From JAWOGN01 sp046496815 (lineage in GTDB: Bacteria > Desulfobacterota > DSM-4660 > Desulfatiglandales > Desulfatiglandaceae), in contig JAWOGN010000224.1 in assembly GCA_046496815.1 (NCBI GenBank), positions 1-10,429 on the forward strand: a DNA stretch of 10,429 nucleotides, read 5' to 3'. The notes under the pieces are model-generated. The model searched no databases, had not been told where the DNA came from, and was given only the letters and a program-made list of their open reading frames with translations. This document shows positions 1-5,468 of the stretch, one piece after another. The position numbers and the translations under genes are program-made. Numbering within the stretch: the stretch's first letter is position 1; each line of letters starts with the position of its first letter.

Positions 1-1047
1 TCAGAACTGGACACCCAGATCGGTCGCCTGTTTATGGCCGGTATCCCGGGAACCAAGCTGGATTCGCGTACGGAAGCACTCATACGGGACTACTGCTTGG
101 GGGGCATTATTCTTTTCAGCAGGAACATCGAGGATCCGGTGCAGTTGGCCACGCTCTGCAGCGAATTGCAGCAAACCGCGATGAAACATCACGGCATTCC
201 GCTTTTTCTGGCTGTGGATCAGGAAGGCGGTCGGGTGGCAAGGCTTCGGGAGCCTTTCACTCGTTTTCCCGGGAACGAGGCCGTCGGGGCGGAACCCATG
301 GCGGTGGAACGTGCTTTAGAATTCGCGGAAGTGACCGCCGTAGAAATGACCTTGGTGGGGCTGAACATGGATCTGGCACCGGTTGTGGACGTGAGACGGG
401 GAGATCCTGAAAAGCACTTGGCGGGTCGAACATTCAGCGACGACCCGAATCGGGTGAGCGAGTTGGGGCAAACGGTTGTACGGGGACTTCAGCGCAAGGG
501 GGTAATGGCGGTGGCGAAGCACTTCCCGGGTTTGGGAAAGACGGCCCTGGATCCCCATCATCATTTACCCACGATCCATCTGGAGGCCGACGAGATGAAC
601 GGGATCAACCTTCCCCCCTTTAAAGCGGCGATCGAGGCAGGGGTTTCCGGCGTTATGACGTCCCATGCCATATACCCGAATATGGAACCCGCGCTGCCTG
701 CAACCCTTTCGAGCAAAATCCTTATGGGAATACTCAGGGAAAGGTTGGGCTTTAAGGGCCTCATCATTACGGACGATCTGGACATGGGTGCGATTAAGAA
801 GCATTGGGGCGTAGCCGGAGGGGCCCTTGAATCATTTCAGGCGGGTGCTGACATCCTTTTGATATGTGAAGATCAAACCGGGGTGGCAGAGAGTATAACC
901 CTCCTTCGAAAAAAGATAATTCGGGGCGAGATTTCGGGATCCAGGCTTCATGAGTCCCTGGGGCGGATTCGGAAGGCAAAGTCGACATTTCTCAAGAAGC
1001 AGAGAAAGGTCTCCCTTAAAAAAGTACGTGCTTATTTTGACATCTGA
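1..1047 (+). CDS. nagZ: Beta-N-acetylhexosaminidase, glycoside hydrolase family 3 (NagZ type), 5' end missing
   Basis: NagZ removes beta-1,4-linked N-acetylglucosamine from anhydro-muropeptides in the cytoplasm during peptidoglycan recycling. The reading frame is open from base 1 and reads SELDTQIGRLFMAGIPG, which fits the family's N-terminal strand, so the true start lies outside the window; the ATG at 34 is probably internal. Numbering from that ATG, family motifs are VDQEGGRVARLR near residues 62-73, KHFPGLG at 162-168, the Asp-His dyad D173/H175 in LDPHHHLP, and the nucleophile Asp247 in ITDDLDMG. No signal peptide can be judged. The usual PGHG is PGLG here (Leu167), but the catalytic dyad and nucleophile are intact. 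The length (at least 348 residues) suits a single-domain NagZ. A symporter gene follows after 72 bp on the same strand, so the two may be co-transcribed. A broader GH3 hexosaminidase role cannot be excluded. Confidence 0.9.
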   Translation, partial: SELDTQIGRLFMAGIPGTKLDSRTEALIRDYCLGGIILFSRNIEDPVQLATLCSELQQTAMKHHGIPLFLAVDQEGGRVARLREPFTRFPGNEAVGAEPMAVERALEFAEVTAVEMTLVGLNMDLAPVVDVRRGDPEKHLAGRTFSDDPNRVSELGQTVVRGLQRKGVMAVAKHFPGLGKTALDPHHHLPTIHLEADEMNGINLPPFKAAIEAGVSGVMTSHAIYPNMEPALPATLSSKILMGILRERLGFKGLIITDDLDMGAIKKHWGVAGGALESFQAGADILLICEDQTGVAESITLLRKKIIRGEISGSRLHESLGRIRKAKSTFLKKQRKVSLKKVRAYFDI

Positions 1048-1074
1048 CCCACCAAACCCCTCGTAAGCGTTGAA

Positions 1075-1095
1075 CTCCCCGCTTTTCGCAGGGAG
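1075..1095 (+). other. Small hairpin between nagZ and the symporter gene
   Basis: CTCCC at 1075-1079 pairs with GGGAG at 1091-1095, with two further inner pairs and a mismatch. No T-tract follows, so it is not a convincing intrinsic terminator. The GGGAG arm is the only Shine-Dalgarno-like stretch upstream of the symporter start, but at about 25 nt it is too far away to be used directly. It could be an RNA-processing or stability hairpin. Weak. Confidence 0.25.
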
Positions 1096-1119
1096 CGCAT
1101 GACACGTGACTGAATTGAA

Positions 1120-2541
1120 ATGGTTGATCTAAGCATCATCGGCGTCTACTTGCTCATCATGCTCTATGTGGGCTGGAAGGGGCGTCGCCAGTCTGCCGAA
1201 TCCTTTTGGGTGGCGGAACGAAAAAACACCACCACCGGAATCACCCTATCTCTGGTGGCAACCGTTTTTGGGGCTTCTTCAACCCTGGGCATGATCGGCC
1301 TCGGGTATTCTCGCGGATTGACGGCCGCCTGGTGGACATTGATCGGCGGCTTTTCGCTGATTCCATTTGCACTCCTGTTGGCGTCGCGGGTTCGTAGCCT
1401 GAATGTTTACACCCTTCCCGACATACTGCGGGTGGCCTATGGCGAGAAGGCAGCGTTGCCGGCGGGGCTTATGATTGCGACCGCCTGGTGTGGCGTGATA
1501 GCGGCCCAGTTGATTGCAGGCGGCCGCCTGGTGGCGGGTCTTTTTTCGATCAATTTCGAGATTTCACTGTTGTTTGTGGCGATCATCTTCACGCTGTACA
1601 CATTTTGGGGGGGGCAGGTTTCAGTCATCAGGACCGACTCCTGGCAACTGGTCCTGTTTGTTGGAGGCCTCTTTGTTTCGCTGATTTTCCTACTGGTATC
1701 TCGGTTCGACACGGTCGCCTTCTGGGAAAATGTTCCGGGCGCTCATTGGAAATTCCCGGTTTCTCCCGAATTTGGTTGGTATGATCTGTTGGTTTTTTAT
1801 CCCTTGATTGTCGGGCTTCCCTACCTGGTGGGACCGGACATCTACTCTCGGGTTCTGTGCGCAAGGGACCATCAAGTGGCCAGGAGATCCGCTCTTTTGG
1901 CGGCGACGATCGTCATTCCCCTGTCCTTTCTACTTGCCGTTCTCGGCCTTTTGGCTAGAGCGCATTTCCCGGACATCCCTGCTGAAGCGGCCTTGCCGAA
2001 AACATTGACGATCTTGATCCCGACGGGTTTTAGGGGACTGATCGTGGCCGGGTTTCTTGGGGCGATCATGTCCTCCGCAGATACGTGCCTCATCTCTGCA
2101 TCGACCATTTTAACGTTGAATGTCGTGCGGCCTTTCTACAAAAGCGTGCAGCAAAGACAGCTTCAGATCACCCGTGTCTTCGTCGTTTTGCTTGGGGTTG
2201 CCGCTTGGTTCATTGCCGGTCGACAGCAAGGCATCATTTCCGCTTTGTTGCTCGGGTATAAGGTGTTTGTGGGGGGGGTGGTCGCTCCAACCCTTGCGAC
2301 GTTTTTTCAGAAACGCCTGAGATTGACATCAGCGGGAGCACTTTGGGCAATTGTCATGGGCGGTGGAACAGCCATCCTTGGAAACATCCAAGGGGGCGCA
2401 CCCTTGAAGACCTTGCTCACGCCGCACGGACAGGCGTTTTTGAAACAAGCCTTGGGTCCTCACTATTTAAGCATTTTGCCGATCATCCTATCAACTCTGA
2501 TCGTGCTTGGCTTCAGTCGGATAAAGCGGACGCACGCTTAG
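1120..2541 (+). CDS. Sodium:solute symporter (SSS family), substrate unknown
   Basis: An inner-membrane secondary transporter of 473 aa, with hydrophobic segments throughout, consistent with the 13-helix LeuT-fold SSS architecture. Supporting motifs are the second-helix stretch GASSTLGMIGLGYSRG (about residues 51-66), the family signature GGQVSVIRTDSWQ (around T172/D173/Q176), and MSSADTCLISAS (S318/S319), the position of the conserved serine/threonine pair of the Na2 sodium site. An in-frame TGA at 1111 lies just upstream, so ATG 1120 is the first possible start; it lacks a good Shine-Dalgarno sequence and may depend on readthrough from nagZ. The C-terminus ends soon after the last helix, with no regulatory or kinase fusion. 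The family carries sugars, amino acids, carboxylates, vitamins and more. The neighbouring nagZ hints at an amino-sugar or cell-wall product, but that is inference only. Confidence 0.88.
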   Translation: MVDLSIIGVYLLIMLYVGWKGRRQSAESFWVAERKNTTTGITLSLVATVFGASSTLGMIGLGYSRGLTAAWWTLIGGFSLIPFALLLASRVRSLNVYTLPDILRVAYGEKAALPAGLMIATAWCGVIAAQLIAGGRLVAGLFSINFEISLLFVAIIFTLYTFWGGQVSVIRTDSWQLVLFVGGLFVSLIFLLVSRFDTVAFWENVPGAHWKFPVSPEFGWYDLLVFYPLIVGLPYLVGPDIYSRVLCARDHQVARRSALLAATIVIPLSFLLAVLGLLARAHFPDIPAEAALPKTLTILIPTGFRGLIVAGFLGAIMSSADTCLISASTILTLNVVRPFYKSVQQRQLQITRVFVVLLGVAAWFIAGRQQGIISALLLGYKVFVGGVVAPTLATFFQKRLRLTSAGALWAIVMGGGTAILGNIQGGAPLKTLLTPHGQAFLKQALGPHYLSILPIILSTLIVLGFSRIKRTHA

Positions 2542-2562
2542 GATATCTTTGTCGGAACAGGA

Positions 2563-2576
2563 ACCCGAGAACGGGT
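2563..2576 (+). other. Short hairpin after the symporter gene
   Basis: ACCCG (2563-2567) and CGGGT (2572-2576) form a 5-bp stem with a 4-nt loop, 22 nt after the symporter stop. There is no T-tract, so termination here would be weak or factor-dependent. Confidence 0.2.
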
Positions 2577-2580
2577 GGCT

Positions 2581-2596
2581 TGGCACGTTCCTTGCC
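2581..2596 (+). promoter_or_regulatory. Sigma-54 (RpoN) -24/-12 promoter-like element
   Basis: TGGCACGTTCCTTGCC matches the sigma-54 consensus TGGCACG-N4-TTGC with the required 10 nt between the -24 GG (2582-2583) and the -12 GC (2594-2595). It points rightwards, with predicted initiation near 2607. No plus-strand gene lies downstream; the next gene (the C39 protein) is convergent. If active it would make a short non-coding RNA or an antisense transcript into the C39 gene. An interrupted GGCAC/GTGCC inverted repeat followed by GTTTT at about 2720-2750 could end such an RNA at about 140 nt, though its loop is long. It could also be a chance match. Confidence 0.4.
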
Positions 2597-2607
2597 GAAT
2601 CAGGGGG

Positions 2608-2724
2608 TCACTTGAGGCCAAGCACCAGTGGAATCCCCGAGACCAGTGCCAGGGGCGGATGTTTTCCCACCATATCCCGGTAGGAGTGCGGGCGATTCCA
2701 GGTGATGAATGACGGAGGTGGCAC
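2608..2724 (-). CDS. Doubtful small ORF, 38 codons, GTG start; possible gene remnant
   Basis: In this minus-strand frame a 38-codon stretch reads VPPPSFITWNRPHSYRDM followed by VGKHPPLALVSGIPLVLGLK and a TGA stop. The composition looks protein-like: many codons end in G or C, and there is a hydrophobic C-terminal segment, LALVSGIPLVLGL. An in-frame TAA lies two codons upstream of the GTG, and I see no Shine-Dalgarno sequence, so it may be the tail of a decayed gene rather than a functional one. I do not recognise the family. It sits downstream of the C39 gene on the same strand, opposite the sigma-54-like element and its possible RNA. Confidence 0.2.
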   Translation of the reverse strand: MPPPSFITWNRPHSYRDMVGKHPPLALVSGIPLVLGLK

Positions 2725-2766
2725 GCCAATTTATCTGCCATGTGCCGTTTTCATGAAATCAACCGG

Positions 2767-3459
2767 CTATTTTAGATTATTGCGTGCCCGGATCACAGCG
2801 ATGCCAAAATCCTGAACGGGCACATCATGACTCATCGAAAGCCCGTGCTCCTTGGGAATGCCAAATCCCTTTTTGCCGAGAATGAGAGCTACACCGGTCC
2901 ATTCTTCCGTAAATCTCCATGTTCTAAGTCTCACATTCCCTCGACTTGGATCTGCAAGATATATTGTATCATCTCGAATTCCTCGCAATACGGCGAAATG
3001 CTTGTACTCCTCTTTTATTAAGTGAATTAGAACGGGCCCTTTTAATTTGGCCAATACGGGTAGCGTCAATTGGACCCCAACCGCCTGATAACCGAGGCGT
3101 TCTGCACAGAGCTTCAGATCCAGCAGGGTAAGCCCTTTTTCTTCCCTGACACGAATTTCTGCGGGGGTGAGCAACTTAAGTATATTGTTGAGAATCTCAT
3201 ATTCCGTTTTATTATCATCGAAATAATAACGCATCAAAGTTGCCAATGCTGCAGAACCACAAGAGAAATCGCTATCTTGCATAATAAGATTGGTTTCTCG
3301 AATGCGCTTCCAGGAGCGAAGCTCCTGATGAGGCTTGACGCTTACCGCCCTCATCGGTTTACGCTCGATATCTGAGACTTCAGGCATACTTGCACAGCCC
3401 AAGATCGTAAAAATAAACAGCAAAGTGGTTAGGTTGCGGAGGAAACGCTCAGTTTTCAT
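2767..3459 (-). CDS. C39-family peptidase-like lipoprotein (FapD-like role proposed)
   Basis: A 230-aa cysteine peptidase homologue. I chose ATG 3459; a TTG nine bases upstream is the alternative. The N-terminus is a lipoprotein signal (two positive residues, a hydrophobic run, lipobox ILGC with Cys22; Ala at +2 would favour the outer membrane under the enterobacterial rule). The rest is a C39 domain: Gln61 (oxyanion) and Cys67 in MQDSDFSCGSAAL, His154 in KHFAVLRGI and Asp170 in LADPSRGNVRL, all expected catalytic residues. Family C39 classically cleaves double-glycine leaders and is usually fused to an ABC exporter; here there is none, and the domain would act in the periplasm, as proposed for FapD of the functional-amyloid operon. 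The gene starts 9 nt after the barrel gene's stop, so the two are probably translationally coupled. I infer that it processes the small exported protein encoded at 4556-4921. Confidence 0.82.
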   Translation of the reverse strand: MKTERFLRNLTTLLFIFTILGCASMPEVSDIERKPMRAVSVKPHQELRSWKRIRETNLIMQDSDFSCGSAALATLMRYYFDDNKTEYEILNNILKLLTPAEIRVREEKGLTLLDLKLCAERLGYQAVGVQLTLPVLAKLKGPVLIHLIKEEYKHFAVLRGIRDDTIYLADPSRGNVRLRTWRFTEEWTGVALILGKKGFGIPKEHGLSMSHDVPVQDFGIAVIRARNNLK

Positions 3460-3468
3460 TTTCGTCAA

Positions 3469-4467
3469 TTAATTCCAGCGCCGGATGATAGCCAATCCAA
3501 ATCTATAAAAGTCAGCGTCATCATTAAGCCCCAGGGTGACAGAGGGTTCCAGAAAAGTACCGGCAATCCAGCGGCTCGTGACCGCAAATCTTATAAAATA
3601 AGGCTCTTCGGAAGTGCCATCTAATTTTTCCCCGTCCAGCTCGAGATCAGCCTGATAAGATCCAATGGCCTGCCCGCTGATAGAAAGGTCGTCATTGGCA
3701 GCGAAGCTCAGCCCAAGATTAAATTCGATGGTACCCCCCGGCTGAATATCCTGCCCCAATGCTCGAGTCTCGAATTGGTGCAGGTAACTGATTCCCCCAA
3801 AAAGGACAATGGGGTCTGATGTTTTTATGAATTGAATTCCCCCGGTCACCGCCCTGTGACCGCTTCCGGTCTCGGCTTGTGTGCCTTCGTCTCCATAAGG
3901 GTCGGTGCCCGTTGGCTCAAGATACTGTACTGTCGCAATTATTTCCGGCCAGGAATAGCGCTCCGCCAGCAATTGCCCACTGAAACCGACAGTTAGATCC
4001 CCTAGGTTAATCGTATCGTCGGTAATTTCATCACCTTCAACGCTGACTTCTCTATTGCTATAGGTCAATGGTATGGCGAGAAAACCATTTAAGTTTTCAA
4101 AAATTCCCAGACGAAGCGACAACGGGAGACTGACCTTTCGACTGGTTTCTTCGAAAAAAGAACCTGTCTCATTTTTGCTTCGGAGATAATCAATGCCCAT
4201 TTCGAATTGGATCTGCCCTTTTCGCAGAAGAGAGGATTCTCGTCTTAGAGAGATCCTCAGGATATTTTCTTCGGTCGCATCTGCTGTGCCGATGGTGGTT
4301 GGGGAAGAAGACGGGGAATCAGAACCACTGTTTTTCTCAGCTCGAGCGGTTTCAATTAAGGAGAAGGACTGTTGTTGAACCGAGCCAATGCCTCCGCAAA
4401 AAACACACAGAAAGGCACTGACCACAACAACAGAGACAGATAAAGGGTATTTTTTTCGGTCAGACAT
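3469..4467 (-). CDS. Outer-membrane beta-barrel transporter-like protein (FapF-like role proposed)
   Basis: A 332-aa exported protein. The N-terminus has Arg-Lys-Lys, then a hydrophobic run (about residues 9-28) and a likely signal-peptidase site near ETARA/E (residue 43). A polar Ser/Pro/Thr-rich linker (about 47-62) follows. From about residue 68 the sequence alternates polar and hydrophobic residues in short strands separated by acidic loops (for example QIQFEMGIDYL, GFLAIPLTYS, FRFGLAIIRRW), the pattern of an outer-membrane barrel similar to the phenol-degradation meta-pathway transporter and FapF-like families. It is shorter than FapF (about 430 aa) and lacks an obvious long N-terminal coiled coil. 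There is no clear Shine-Dalgarno sequence, and the gene begins just past a terminator (4506-4525), so expression is probably lower than that of the small protein gene before it. I infer a pore for that protein's export. Confidence 0.72.
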   Translation of the reverse strand: MSDRKKYPLSVSVVVVSAFLCVFCGGIGSVQQQSFSLIETARAEKNSGSDSPSSSPTTIGTADATEENILRISLRRESSLLRKGQIQFEMGIDYLRSKNETGSFFEETSRKVSLPLSLRLGIFENLNGFLAIPLTYSNREVSVEGDEITDDTINLGDLTVGFSGQLLAERYSWPEIIATVQYLEPTGTDPYGDEGTQAETGSGHRAVTGGIQFIKTSDPIVLFGGISYLHQFETRALGQDIQPGGTIEFNLGLSFAANDDLSISGQAIGSYQADLELDGEKLDGTSEEPYFIRFAVTSRWIAGTFLEPSVTLGLNDDADFYRFGLAIIRRWN

Positions 4468-4505
4468 CGTTTTTTAACCGTATTGACAAGATTGGAATAA
4501 AAGAA

Positions 4506-4525
4506 AGGGGGCTTATAAGCCCCCT
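4506..4525 (-). terminator. Intrinsic terminator or attenuator between cargo gene and barrel gene
   Basis: AGGGGGCTTATAAGCCCCCT is a perfect 20-nt palindrome (8-bp G+C-rich stem, 4-nt loop). On the minus strand it is followed by TTCTTTTATTCC. It lies 30 nt after the stop of the 121-aa protein gene and 38 nt before the barrel gene's ATG. Partial readthrough would give much cargo mRNA and less barrel and peptidase mRNA. Confidence 0.8.
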
Positions 4526-4555
4526 CCAAATCTTTTTATGTGCTATTCTTGAACA

Positions 4556-4921
4556 CTAATTCGCGCCATTGCGCATGGCCATCTTGTGCAGCCAGTACGT
4601 ACGGAGCGGGGCGCGCAAGAATCCTGTGATGGAGTCACACACTGATGGGTGTCCTGGTAGAGGGGCTCGGAGGTGCAGTCCAATGGTGCCACAGGGATCT
4701 TTCAGAAATCCACAAATGGAGCTAATTAGGCCCGGATGACTGCCGCCGAGAAAAAAAGTCCCCTCAATCTGGCCCAGGTGCTGATCGTCCAATACGATTA
4801 CACTCTCAGATTGGGATAGGGATGCCAGGATGTCAGGAACCTGATCCTGGTCGGCAGCAACAGCTGTGCCACCCAACATCACACAAACACAAATACAAAG
4901 TAAACCTACCGTTGTCTTCAT
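4556..4921 (-). CDS. Small Sec-exported protein with a double-glycine-like motif and internal repeat; proposed cargo
   Basis: A 121-aa protein with no family I recognise. ATG 4921 is chosen because GGAGG (4928-4932) sits 6 nt upstream; the longer frame to 4987 has no such site. Residues 1-23 are a Sec signal peptide (MKTT, hydrophobic run, TAVAA/D). Residues 44-60 read LDDQHLGQIEGTFFLGG, resembling double-glycine leaders cut by C39 peptidases (acidic start, spaced Leu and Ile, then Gly), with candidate cuts after G54 or G60. The rest holds two imperfect 29-residue repeats: SICGFLKDP...T..LH from residue 68 and SITGFLRAP...T..LH from 97. The mature part has three cysteines (70, 77, 95). A promoter lies upstream and a terminator just downstream, then the barrel and C39 genes. 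Likely a secreted, processed substrate, possibly fibre-forming or signalling; a bacteriocin-like role is an alternative. Confidence 0.7.
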   Translation of the reverse strand: MKTTVGLLCICVCVMLGGTAVAADQDQVPDILASLSQSESVIVLDDQHLGQIEGTFFLGGSHPGLISSICGFLKDPCGTIGLHLRAPLPGHPSVCDSITGFLRAPLRTYWLHKMAMRNGAN

Positions 4922-4927
4922 TTCTTG

Positions 4928-4932
4928 CCTCC
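4928..4932 (-). promoter_or_regulatory. Strong ribosome binding site deciding the start of the 121-aa protein
   Basis: On the minus strand AAAGGAGGC lies upstream of ATG 4921 with a 6-nt spacer after GGAGG. This is the best Shine-Dalgarno sequence in the window and supports the shorter start with the signal peptide directly at the N-terminus. Confidence 0.85.
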
Positions 4933-5001
4933 TTTCATGAAAAAGATCTTGGTTAATCTTAACCGCGCCGACAAGCCACAGAATCATTTCGGACTCACAC
5001 T

Positions 5002-5030
5002 GTTAGACTCGTCAACACGATAGCCGTCAA
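5002..5030 (-). promoter_or_regulatory. Probable sigma-70 promoter for the small exported protein operon
   Basis: TTGACG (-35, 5025-5030) and TCTAAC (-10, 5002-5007) are separated by exactly 17 nt. Initiation is expected near 4995, giving a leader of about 75 nt. A second, weaker TTGACT lies about 45 nt further upstream, with only a poor -10 (around GATACA). The upstream sequence is A/T-rich with A- and T-runs, which could serve as an UP element or regulator site. Confidence 0.5.
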
Positions 5031-5146
5031 AATTCCCTGTATCAAAGCAAAATGTAAAAGTCAAGCAAAAAAATCAATTTTCATCCTTTTTTCCACGTTG
5101 AAGCCAACAAATTCTGGTTGGTCGATGCAAGCGTTCAAACAAAAAC

Positions 5147-5170
5147 GGCAGAGTCCATGAGGACTCTGCC
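5147..5170 (-). terminator. Strong intrinsic terminator after the hybrid-kinase transcript
   Basis: GGCAGAGTCC (5147-5156) and GGACTCTGCC (5161-5170) form a perfect 10-bp stem with a 4-nt loop. On the minus strand it is followed by GTTTTTGTTTG. It should end the transcript coming from the kinase gene, so the 121-aa protein gene needs its own promoter. Confidence 0.88.
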
Positions 5171-5468
5171 TGAGGGGTTACGTTTGTATATGAATACCGT
5201 AATTGGATTGCTACTGAGCCAAGATTAAAGGTTGGGCTGATCCGTTGTTTTCCAACGCGACGAAAGTTAATGGTGAGGCTGAAAGTGAATTCTCCAACAG
5301 AACATCCGTCAAAACCAGGCTTCCCATGATGCCGTTATTTTCTCCGGTGAAAGTTCCTTGTTCGTTTAGCGATTGCCTATGGTTTAGGACTCCCGGTAGA
5401 AAAGATTCACGCTCACCCGAGAAGCGCTTTGGGCCGTATTCAATGCAAGAAATATGCAAAACAAGCGC
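5171..5468 (-). other. Kinase 3' tail, 298 bp, with an unassigned open frame (5211-5459)
   Basis: Between the kinase stop and its terminator a minus-strand frame is open for 82 codons. It has only a TTG at its upstream end, with no Shine-Dalgarno sequence; the one internal ATG would leave 38 aa. The second half looks protein-like, with Asn/Gly/Ser and short beta-type segments (EQGTFTGENNGIMGSLVLTD, then FVALENNGSAQPLILAQ and a TAG stop). The EQGTFTG stretch loosely resembles IEGTFFLGG in the small exported protein. It may be the remnant of a second cargo-like gene, or just a long 3' untranslated region. I would not call it a gene without further support. Confidence 0.25.

Noticed and set aside
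2767..3459. C39 gene as part of a bacteriocin ABC exporter
   Set aside because: No ATP-binding cassette or exporter membrane domain in the protein or its neighbours; the lipoprotein signal places the domain outside the cytoplasm.
4922..4987. Longer N-terminus (22 extra residues) for the small exported protein
   Set aside because: It would bury the signal peptide, lacks a ribosome binding site, and the ATG at 4921 has a near-ideal GGAGG.
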